From contig JASAMV010002290.1 in NCBI GenBank assembly GCA_030248065.1, positions 1 to 64,000 of the forward strand: a DNA stretch of 64,000 bases. Reading direction: 5' to 3'. The notes beneath the pieces are model-generated. The model was not told the origin of the DNA. It saw only the letters and a program-made list of their open reading frames with translations, and searched no databases. Positions 34,903-45,400 of the stretch are shown here, piece after piece; positions within the stretch are counted from its first letter, which is position 1; each line of letters starts with the position of its first letter. The stretch comes from Rhynchonema sp. JSB1_4. Its lineage: Eukaryota > Nematoda > Chromadorea > Monhysterida > Xyalidae. A program made the translations under genes and the position numbers.

Positions 34903-37900
34903 ATGTCCGCCGACTTCGACCCCTATGACCAACAGGAGGGTGACATCCCCCTCTCAGCGCGCAACCGTGTCCGTTTATTGGCCAACCGATTTGAACACCA
35001 AGATGAACCTTCTACTTCAAGTTGCCATGCCAACAAAAATAACGGTGCTAAAATAAATGGTGCTAGTACTACCACCGACACTTGTACGACCAGCACCACC
35101 ACTACTGCCCGAAATTTGTGTGCCGCCCAGAACAAAGTCGGTCCCTGTTCTGAACAGCAAGTACAGCAGCCTGGCCGTAGTTCAACTACTAATAACTATA
35201 ATCGGGCTAATATTGCCGACAACAACAATGCGACTGATGACAGCAAACAAACGCATTTGAGCGTATCCCCCGCCGCAACCAGCCAAATCATGAGCTCTGA
35301 ATCACGCGGCACGCATAATGATAGTGCACATGTGCATGCACAACAACAACAACAGCAGAGGACAAGGATCAACCGTAGCTCTAGCCATGACGCTCTGCCA
35401 CAACATGCGCATGCACGTGGTGGTAAACACTCAACGCACGGTGGTGATAACAATAATACCAGATCACTTTCAACTCGCCAACCTATACAACGACCACAGC
35501 ATCCCCCGCCCACCGTTCCCAGACCTGCTGTGCCGCCGAAACCACGAGGACTCAGGGCTGTGACTATTTATGCACAACAGCAACAACAATACTCAATGTC
35601 ACTTGATAGCTCGCCGGCCAAACACCTGCGATTTGAACAACAAGATTCAGAATCGGAAACGTTGGCACTGAATGTTGATTTCGATTCGAGTATTCATAAT
35701 CAACAAGGTTCTGCAGTTTTACAAGAAAGTAACTCGGATCCTTACGCCCTGTACGATGTTCGTTTCTCAACCTTGCCGCGGGGCAGAAATCGTCGCACTG
35801 TGACATCGCCCATTCCTCAACCCCGGGTGGAGGAGCAGGATTGCACGATCGTTGGTGACCAGCTGAGGATCGGTGCTTACGTGTATCAGGCTGCTATTTG
35901 TAACACCGGTGAAACATCAACCAGCCGGATACAACATCCCGTTGAGGAACCACCGAAACGGACCTCCGTCTATGCGGAGAAACCGCCCGATTTGCCACCC
36001 AGAAATTCAGTCGCTGAGGATTTAGGTAATGCTGGAGGGCCTGGTCCCCGCCTTCTCACAGAACAAAAAGACAGGCGTCACTGTCATTCTTGTTATCATG
36101 CCCATCAGTGGCTCATCAGACAGACTGTATGGTTAGCGAAAATCGCAAAGGAAATTTTCCAGAACCACCCAAGACCCCAGCTCCGGCACCACCACCCAAA
36201 CACGTGAAACTGGTTGACGGCCGACCCGTGCCCGTTGTTGCTAATCCTCCGCTCAAACCGGCGGAGGAAGAAGAAGAGGATAATTTATACGAAGACATCG
36301 ATCAATATTTTGTGCAACAAGAACAAATCGTCGTTTCTGCAACCGAGGTCCGTCTATTTTTCTGTGATGATTTTTTGTTTGTTTTTCTTTGATCAGTCAA
36401 TATTTATTCTATTTTGATACGCTTTTCTTATCGATAATCACTTTTGTTTGATTTTTGTTCCTTGATCGAGGATTAACTTACTTTCTATGTGCGGCTATGT
36501 GTAAAATTGTGACTGATAACAGAAACAGTAACACATCATTATGTCTGAGAATTAGGTCATTGAAAATCAGTGAACAGTGAGCTGGTTCACTTCGCTGTAT
36601 CTAATCCTCCCCAAGACCGCGAAAAACTGTATCAAATCACAAAAACGCGCCGCTTGATCTGGGTTGAACAGTCGAGTCAGTCAAATTGTCTTTTGAGTGT
36701 CCGTTGCACTTTCAAGGTCTGCTGGCACATTACTGAGTGCACCTGGTTACAGTATACAGTATCCGTTCTTTATAGTGACATGACCGGAACATGTCCTTTT
36801 TAGTCGCTGCCAAGAACAATCATCACAGTCAGTATGTATCTTGGTATTAGCGATGACAAACTGTCGGTCGCCCTAAGAGTACCACTACAAAGAGGACAGA
36901 CTGTACAAAATGAGTGCTCTCTGTCCACCCACCCAGTCGACACAATGTTGCGTGTCAGCAAACAAACAAACAAGTTCTTCTTTGTGTTAATGGCCACTGA
37001 CCAACCCACCACCCGTTATTGTTTATGTCACCACTAGCACAGCATACCTCTCACTCTCAGAATTTTTGGATGAAGTGACTGGGTACCCACTTGATCAGTG
37101 ATATTCACGTGCAAATCTTAGCCCCCAAGAACTGTGTCTCTGTTTGTATGTTCTGAGTGCAATATCGTTAGGTAAAGTGAAGCAAACATCCGAATTTCAC
37201 ACGAGCGGAACATTAGACAGGGTGCACCAACTGCTTGTGGAACTGGTGCATCTGCAAATGCACACCCACGTTTGGGTTGATGTACAGTTTCCAACCACGG
37301 GGTTGAGCCCAGCTCGCGTGCTGCTCAACCCAAACTGTTGGCATGTATTTATTTCTGTTATTTTTCTTGTTGGTCGGCGGATTAGCCATTTTATTCACCC
37401 GTTTGCATAACACACCAACAACCTGCTGTTTGTAAGTGGTTTGACTGCTGTCTGATGTTCGTTTCTGTTCGCAAAGTGTCGGGTTTCTATTTTCACACCT
37501 TTTTTCCTGTTTTTCCTTGGCAGACAATAGCCGCAAAACCGGAACACCAAACAATGCTAACACTTCAGTTCAAGTCAGGTGGTATAGGTATAGGTATAAG
37601 CTTCTGGGCGGCTTCCGATTTTTCTCTATTCTCCAGGTTTTTTCATCTGTTTTTGCCGTATTTACCGTGCACATTGGCATTCGGATCTTTGTCATTTCGG
37701 ACCGTCAAAATATTAGTGCCGTGCGTTTATCATTGTGCGTGCTTTATCATTGCTCAAGCAGGTCAATTTATGGCAGATTCATTCATGTCACAGAAATTTC
37801 CATGGGCTCCAACTGTAATGAAAACCTTCTCCTCGGAGCTTGCTGTGTAATGCTGGGTTACGGCACTAATATTCTACATTCCAAATTTTCGCCCACTAAA

Positions 37901-40900
37901 TTTTCAGCTCAGCGAGCAACCATCGGAACCACCGAGTGACGTCACGAATACATCAACTTCGGACAAGTATCGCGCTGCCAGTGCGGCCAGCTGGTTGACA
38001 GTGAGCGAATCTGGTGACCAGCAACAGCAACGAACTGTGTCAATGATGAGCGACAATTGCGATTGCGATCACAATAGTGCGTCCGTGCAGAGACTGTCGG
38101 CCGACATTGACACACTCAGGTGCGGCATCCTCTGTGAAAATTTTTCTGTTATTTCGTGTTGAGGTACATGTACAGTACACGACAGTGCTGTGTGTGAATG
38201 CAGAAACACCCGCCTGCCGAGGTGCCAATTACCAGGGCACGAATCGGTGTTCTCAATTCAGTCCATGATACTTATGTATGTGGTACACCTAGTCATCATC
38301 AGTGCGATTGCAATGCATTATGTTCCTTTCATTTTCTGAGGACCAGACGTGAAACACGCAGCCTAACCTGCGCACTAAGTCACTGACTGAGTGATGTTTC
38401 AGATGAAGCTATTGTGAAACCCACAAAACATGCCAATTCTGTAGGCCACGACCCCAACAACCCTACCATAATTCCAGTGTGCAGCCAGCCGAGCCCGATC
38501 TGACCTCCCCAATCGACCTGTGTGCCCCCTGTGTCCCCGACGCACCCCCAGCGCCACCCCCTCGACCCCGTCGTCGTGAAAGGCAGCAGGCCAAGCTGAG
38601 TGCAGCCACAGCAGGGGCGTCAAGCAGACGACGACTCTTTAATCGGGCGTCAGCTGATAAACCATCGTCATTGGATGGACTGTTGAGGATCAAAAGTGAC
38701 ATTCAGCTAAATTTGGCGAAACAGGTGTGCATGATTAGGTCGCGTGATTAAGTCACATACAGTCTGCCGTCTCTAATCGTGTCTTGCTGGTAGACGCACA
38801 TACCTTTTTACTGTATTTTTGTCCCAGCTTTGCCTTTAACCTCCAAATTACACTGTGGTTGATGTCATACCGACCGAGGTAGAATGTGGTTCCGATCATC
38901 CCACCACATGAATGATGTAACAAACAAACATTTTAATCTAACATTTTATGAACGACCTGGCAACAGGTCATCATCTATGTAACATCAGTTGCGAGATGCA
39001 CCGCAGTATGTAGTGCCCTGAAATTGCCACCCAAAAGCACTTCCCTTCGGCACAGGTTGGCAACATCAAACTCAAAGTGACATCAGTGGCGCACACATCC
39101 AGCGAACATCTCAGTCAATTGCGTCCATCCAAGCAGAAACACGGCGCCGGTCGCGCGGCGCGCCGACAGAAACGCACACAATCAGCTGTGGTCGGCGAGG
39201 CGAAACAGGGTGAGTGCGGATCATTGGCGGGCTGATGTTTCAATCATGGGGTGTGGGTTGGGGGCATGTGGGTTTTAGTTCCGCGTCATTGTCTCTGATC
39301 GATTCTCATATCATTATGAGCAACTTTGCAAACGTTTGTTCTGCGCGAACCTTGCCGGGCAAAAATCTGTTCTCTGTTCTCTCGACCTGTTTCGCAGCAC
39401 ACAGTTTCGTGCCCTCGTTGTCTCGCTAACCGGCGGAGCAGTATTTTTATGTGGTTTTTCACTGACGATGCCCTGGTGCACCGTCAGTCTGGCTGTGGAA
39501 GGCAGAACAACCAAAATGCAGCCCATTTGCAGTCCGGTACCCCATTTTTACCGGAATTCAGCACAAAACGCATCATACAAGCAAAAAATTGACAAATTTC
39601 TAGACGACAACACAGCGACATCGATGCAAACGTCGGTGCAATTCCCGTTGGTCGATGAAAGTGGGGAGCCAGAATTTGATGATTGGTCGGACTGGAGTGA
39701 TCAGGAACTGGAGGATTCCGCCATTGAGGCACCACAAATCGATACGGGTTGGTTTGGAAGTTGGAACGTGGAATATTGATCAGGCATGTGTGCAGGCGCG
39801 GTTTCCAATCGGCCCAACGAGTCTCATGCGTTGCACATGCTGTGGTATTCTCCATGAGAACTTTGCTAAATAACTATTGCGGTGGGTGTTGGGTTCAAAA
39901 GCGCCTTTTCTGGTATTCTACGATCTGATCGTTGTACAGTTCTTGGCGTCCCGTGGCCATCTGGTGCATTCGCACTGACGATGAGCTGATGCCCCGCCCG
40001 TCTGTGAATGCAGATGAAACCGGCAGTCAAGCACGTTTCGTGAAATGCACATTGTCCAGTCGACCTGTGCTTCTGGATATTCATTATGCGGTGCGCGTTG
40101 TTCTGTAATCCTGGAAATGTGAAAAAAACGATTCCAGTCGCATCAACCAGCGCCCTGCCGGACGTGATACCGACGAATCAAGAGGACGTGCGGTCAGAGA
40201 CCACCAGCAGTCATTCGGACCTGTCGCCTTCGTCGCGGCCGAATTCGTGTGAGTGGTTCAGCTGATGTTTCACTACGTTTGACATTTTGTAGTATCCAAA
40301 CTTTTACCAAACGCTACTATCATGGAGTCATGAGTCCATCTGGTGCGTTTGTCGAGGCCGGCTGAAACTTGGGCACCGCTATTGTAAAATTCACATAGTT
40401 ATCATGCCCATCACTGGCGGTGACAAAAAGCTCAAAAGATTGCAAGAAAATGAAACATCACAATTTTGATTGCAGCAGCCACAACGGGCGTGAGCAGTGA
40501 TGACATGGCCCGTTTGATGCATCAGTACAACGGAAGGTTCATGGATCAACCACTGTATCAACATTTGGTGCTTGCCTGTGACACAAAGGTGAGCGTGGTT
40601 GTACTTGAACGTTAATACCCGAAGCCACAAGATATGCTGCGCGTCGCGCCTGTCTTTGAGTCGCGCGGTCTTCCCGTGTATTCTCACTGACGATGTTCTG
40701 ATGCACCGCCCGTCTGTGGAAACAGGACGAAACGGACAAAACCCACTGCTGTTACATGTCAGAGTTACTCATGCAATGTATGAAACCATCGCAGACAATA
40801 TCCGAGCGTGCTGATTTTTCACAAATAATTATTTCAGAACAAAATCAACATTTTTTCAGGCCGAAACAACGAGCGAAGTTGGCGGCCTGGTGCGTATGGA

Positions 40901-42016
40901 ATCACTTTCATCGACCAATTCGTCGTCAGTGAGCACCAGTCGCACAACGGGCAGTTTCCGCGATCGATTCACGAACGGCAGCCAATTGGGCAGTCAGCGA
41001 TCTCTCTGGTGCGAATTGCCTGAGGTATGAAGGGAAAACTTCAAAACTTTTTTCCAATATTTAACCAAAATTTTCCTATAACATATATAAAACAACCATA
41101 CCTATATCACACACAATTCAAAAAAAAGGGGGTTGGATTGGGTAACAAAACTGTTGCCGTATTCTTTGAGAAGTATGTATCACCATCGATCTTGGTAATC
41201 GGTTAGAATCGGAATCGGATCTCGGTCTTGGTTACTTGAATTTGAATAAAGGACAGTAGGTTGAGGTTTACTGATGGATGACGAGTGTTTTTATTTCGAC
41301 GAACGCAAAGGCCGTTTGTTCCCAGACATGCAACGTCTATTATCCGCTTGTCGCGAAGTCAGAACTTCAATAGAGTCGGTCGCTTGACCAAACCCGATCA
41401 CCAAGTTTGAGATTGCTTAACTGATGAAGTCCTGGGACACCACTCAGATGACAGATTCTCTGCTGATGTTTCACAGGTCGTGGAGTCCGGTGTCCTGGAG
41501 AGCATGAGTCGCACACAGAAGAAACTGCAAGAGGCGATGTTTGAGGTGATCACGAGTGAGGCGTCGTATCTGCGATCCCTGAATGTGCTCATCACGCATT
41601 TTATGGCCGCTGCTGAGCTGTCGGGTGGGTTTCCTTAATTTTTTTCAAACTACAAAATAAATTTGATAAATGTGCTTGCTGATTCAGGCAACACGACAAT
41701 GAAATCGGCCATCGACCGGCGTGACCGTCGGCATTTGTTCAGCAACATTCTGTTCGTACGCGATTGCAGTGAAGCGTGAGTATGGATGGAATTTTAATTT
41801 CTCTCTTTTTCATTTATTTGCGTTTTCTCTTTCTTTGTTTTGAACAAAACCCGTATTTTGTAGACTTTTGTGCGATCTGGAGCGTCTGATTGAGCGATCG
41901 ATTGTACTGGACGGCGTGTGCGAGGTGCTATGCGATCATCTGGAGTCGAACTTCGAGTGTTACGTCAAATACTGTTCGAATCAACTGTATCAAGACCGAG
42001 TGTTACGAACGCTAAA
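34903..42016 (+). CDS. Exn: ephexin-type RhoGEF, left-arm copy, truncated after exon 12
   Basis: Exons: 34903-36025, 36163-36347, 37908-38119, 38478-38724, 39056-39209, 39562-39747, 40138-40248, 40476-40588, 40860-41024, 41477-41624, 41688-41775, 41864-42016, all phase-consistent, about 961 residues. Exon 1 is a long low-complexity N/Q/T-rich segment with proline motifs (PPTVPRP, VPPKPRG, PPDLPPR), likely SH3 ligands. Exons 9-12 give the ephexin signature and the start of the DH domain (LWCELPEV, KKLQEAMFEVITSEASYLRS, NVLITHFM, LLCDLERLIERS, YVKYCSNQLYQDRVLRTLK). Ephexins activate RhoA/Rac/Cdc42 downstream of Eph receptors. The DH end, PH and SH3 are missing because the palindrome breaks in intron 12. 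This is a partial gene, or one allele cut by a misjoin. Confidence 0.85.
36755..36905. mobile_element. TA-type MITE, 151 bp (left arm, ephexin intron 2)
   Basis: The left end is TACAGTATCCGTTCTTTATA then GTGACA. The complement of the right end is TACAGTCTGTCCTCTTTGTA then GTGG. TA at both ends. The right arm has the same insertion at 49942-50106. Confidence 0.6.
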
Positions 42017-42435
42017 GTTTGTTGATTTCTCTTGCTTCATTTTTGCTGTTATTCCGTTTTTACGCTGAATAATGAACATTATACAACGTTATCGGCTTGC
42101 CAATGGGCACGATAATAACCAAGAGAGTAGGCATGAGACCCTGGGTGAAAACATCCGATGAAGTAACAAATGATTCCGTTCCCACAGTTCGCACCAAACA
42201 CAACATCTCAAAATTTAAACTCGAGGCCATAAATAAAAAATATCCAGACATTATGCCGTCTGCCCTCTTATAGTCACCATGATCGCAATAACCATTTCCG
42301 TTTCGGTCACAATAATGGAGATTGGGTGCCCACATGAAGCGGTAATTTGTAACAACAGCAGGTTGGGAACCAAATTATCGTTCATCACGAAAAAACAGCC
42401 ACTCACCGCCACAAAGAGGGTACACGAGCACTCAC
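42017..42435. other. palindrome junction zone
   Basis: Going right from exon 12 of the left copy, homology to the right arm's intron 12 fades to roughly three-quarters identity at 42060-42195 and then stops. A TA-type MITE (about 42252-42430) follows, and at 42436 the last visible exon of the right-arm ephexin ends. The arm switch must lie between about 42195 and 42435. Confidence 0.6.
42252..42430. mobile_element. TA-type MITE at the palindrome junction
   Basis: The left end carries GCCGTCTGCCCTCTTATAGT then CACC. The complement of the right end carries GTGTACCCTCTTTGTGGC. The layout is that of the 150-180-bp TA family; the right boundary is uncertain. It lies between the end of left-arm homology and the PH-domain exon of the right-arm gene. 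Confidence 0.4.
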
Positions 42436-45400
42436 CCTTTCGCCTTGGTCACGATCAGCATGTCATTGAATAGCAACAGATGCAGATGGCGTATTTTGGT
42501 GGTCGACTGCAGTTTGAGACTGGCGGCCAGATTGTTCAACGAACTTTTACGTCGCACGCCGTCGTTACGAACCAACTCGATCAGCGTACCTTGTTTGACC
42601 AGATATCTGAAAGAAACAGGATGGTTTTATTGCAATTTCTCTGTGTTTTTTTTTGTGACCACACCACGTACATCCTGTCAAACTGTCTGAGAGAAAGCGA
42701 TAAACTTGATTATTTTCCCCGATCGGGCTTTCAAAGTAAACTGATTATGGAGCTGTCCTATACAATTCTAATAAGTTCGGAATAATAGTGCCATCAGCGT
42801 AAGCAAAACATGGCACTTTTACTTTAGTCTGCGACTTTTCAGGTCAGGCCCGACCTTTTCAGACCCCGTGGATTCAGGCCCAGCATATTTGACTCCTTTA
42901 TAGGCGTAGGCTTAGGCTCCAGACGGGCCTGAATCAGCCGGTCCTGAATGGCCGGGCTCAACCTGTGCCCCGGGACTGAACCGTCGCACAACACTTATAC
43001 TCAACTTATACAAAGTTCTTGTACCTACACTTGTGCATCATTGGTTGCGTGAACCCCAGGATCAGATTCGGTTGTGTTTGTTTGGTTGTCACACGAATAA
43101 TACGATAATGCTCATGCGCGCTAATACTTCTCGCTTCGGACGCACAACGATATACCCATTACCCAAGCCATCAAACAGCCCACCTGGCACTGCACACCAA
43201 CGGCACGCGTTTGATCTCACTGGTTTTGTACTGCAAACGTTGCTCGATCTCAACCAATTGCTCCATTCGTTCCATACGACGTGCGCCTTCGTTGCAACGA
43301 CGCACAATCTGGAAAATGTTGTACTTTTTATTGGTTTTACAATTATTTTTTGCTGTTTTCCTCATCCTGAATGCCTAGCTCGTAGGACAGGAACCATGAA
43401 TGATTTACGCAGCCCCTGTTTTCTCTCTACTCGCTCAAAATGCTTATGCTAAGGTCTTTCTTGGCAGCATAAAGCCAAAACGTTTACATGCGCTTGTGTG
43501 TGTGTGTGCTGTTTCCCAATTATCTGACCAGCACAGCTTACCGTTACCGTCCACTATAATGTGCACCAGGATGTCCTGCGCAGCTAAAGCGGAACCCAAA
43601 ACGTGTCAATAATAATAGCGTTCCAGCTTAGCTCATGTTGTACACAGCCACACATCCGATGTTATGACCACGTGTTTATGAAAAAGAGCGCTCTTTGCTG
43701 ACTAAGAAATCGTAAAAACGGCCATCTTTGACCGGCTGTAGGTGGTTCGTACATACATTTGACCTAAAAATGCAATTTCGCACGCACGCACACAAACATC
43801 AATATGCCAAAAAGCACCATTCATTCACGTGATTGGGCGCAGTGTCCTATACAGTATGTATCCTTGTATACCTTTTTTGTTGAAACTCTCAGTGAATATT
43901 CTTCAACTATGAATGTAGTGATATGCCCCGTGTATAGCTTTATCGTACCAAATCCATGCAACGAGTATTCTCAATGTTAGTGGCCCAAATTATCGTGTCA
44001 CTGTTGTAAACAGCTTGTGCGGTACCTCATTAGCCAATGTGAGCGCGCGTTGCGCACCCGCTCGCATGTCGGTGTCGGGCTCTGTGCGGTCCAGCACGGC
44101 CATGACCAACAGCGGGAATCGGGTGATACGTTGAGTGGGCAACATCAGGAAACTGCGCATGTCCAGTCCTTCGCATTGACGATCCAACTCTAGTTGTTGT
44201 ACGGCGGTCAGAAATGCCGGGTTGGTTGCCCTGCAATGCAGAAAGACAGGGACGTCGCATTATGCTGGTGTATTGGAAACTGACGATGACCACGTGCACC
44301 ACCGGTGAAAATTGAATTGTGGGAACGGAATTATGTGTTACTTCATCGGATGTTTTCACCCAGTGTCTCACGTCTGGGCTCTTGGTTGTCATCATGCCCA
44401 ATTGCAAGCCCAAACGTTCTGAACCGTTCACTACTCTGGGTAAAAAGGGAATAAAACAGCAAAAATGAAGTAAGAGAAATCAACAAACTTTAGCGTTCGT
44501 AACACTCGGTCCTGATACAGCTGATTCGAACAGTATTTGACGTAACACTCGAAGTTGGACTCCAAATGATCGCATAGCACTTCACACACGCCGTCCAGCA
44601 CAATCGATCGCTCAATGAGACGCTCCAGATCGCACAAAAGTCTACAAAATGCGGGTTTTGTTCAAAACAAAGAGAGAGAAAGTGCAAATAAATGAAAAAG
44701 AGAGAAAATAAAATTCTATCCAAACTCACGCTTCACTGCAATCGCGTACGAACAGAATGTTGCTGAACAAATGCCGACGGTCACGGCGGTCGATGGCCGA
44801 TTTCATTGTCGTGTTGCCTGAATCAGCAAGCACATTATCAAACTTATTTTGTGGTTTGAAAAAAATTAAGGAAACCCACCCGACAGCTCAGCAGCGGCCA
44901 TAAAATGCGTGATGAGCACATTCAGGGATCGCAGATACGACGCCTCACTCGTGATCACCTCAAACATCGCCTCCTGCAGTTTCTTCTGTGTGCGACTCAT
45001 GCTCTCCAAGACACCGGACTCCACGACCTGTGAAACATCAGCAGAGAATCTGTCATCTGAGTGTTGTCCCAGGACTTCATCAGTTAAGCAATCTCAAACT
45101 TGGTGATCGGGTTTGGTCTAACGACTCTGTTGAAGTTCTGACTTCGCGACAAGCGGATAATAGACGTTGCTTGTTTGGGAATAAAAAAGCCTTTACGTTG
45201 GTGGAAATAAAAACACTCATCATCCATCAGTAAACCTACTGTCCTTTTATTCAAATTCAAGTAACCAAGACCGAGATCCGATTCCGATTCTAACCGATTA
45301 CCAAGATCGATGGTGATATATACATACTTCTCAAATAATGCGACAACGGCTTTGTTACCCAATCCAACCCCTTCATAACGATGAGATGATTCTTGTCGAC

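Larger units (their letters stand above)
26398..42195 (+). repeat. left arm of a giant imperfect palindrome
   Basis: Almost every segment here recurs in reverse complement between about 44300 and 64000. Mirror pairs include 26644-26821 with about 63.6 kb, ankyrin exon 2 (29471-30148 with 59140-59817), and ephexin exons 2-12 (36163-42016 with 44489-50708). Coding parts differ by a few percent; introns and intergenic parts differ more and have indels. The sum of paired coordinates steps from 90425 to 86505 where one arm has an insertion. The arm ends at about 42195 in ephexin intron 12. Confidence 0.9.

Noticed and set aside
39960..40740. Hammerhead ribozymes (CTGACGATGA followed downstream by GAAAC)
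   Set aside because: CTGAYGA cores recur as part of an intronic motif, but only two copies have a GAAAC at a plausible distance, stem II pairs poorly or not at all, and no matching cleavage site and stem III could be drawn.
44300..44431. Extra ephexin exon reading RVVNGSERLGLQLGMMTTKS
   Set aside because: The preceding exon (ending AA) joins in phase directly to the exon at 44230 (G GCA ACC), giving the expected DH sequence; the intervening frame does not resemble a DH domain and is not conserved on the left.
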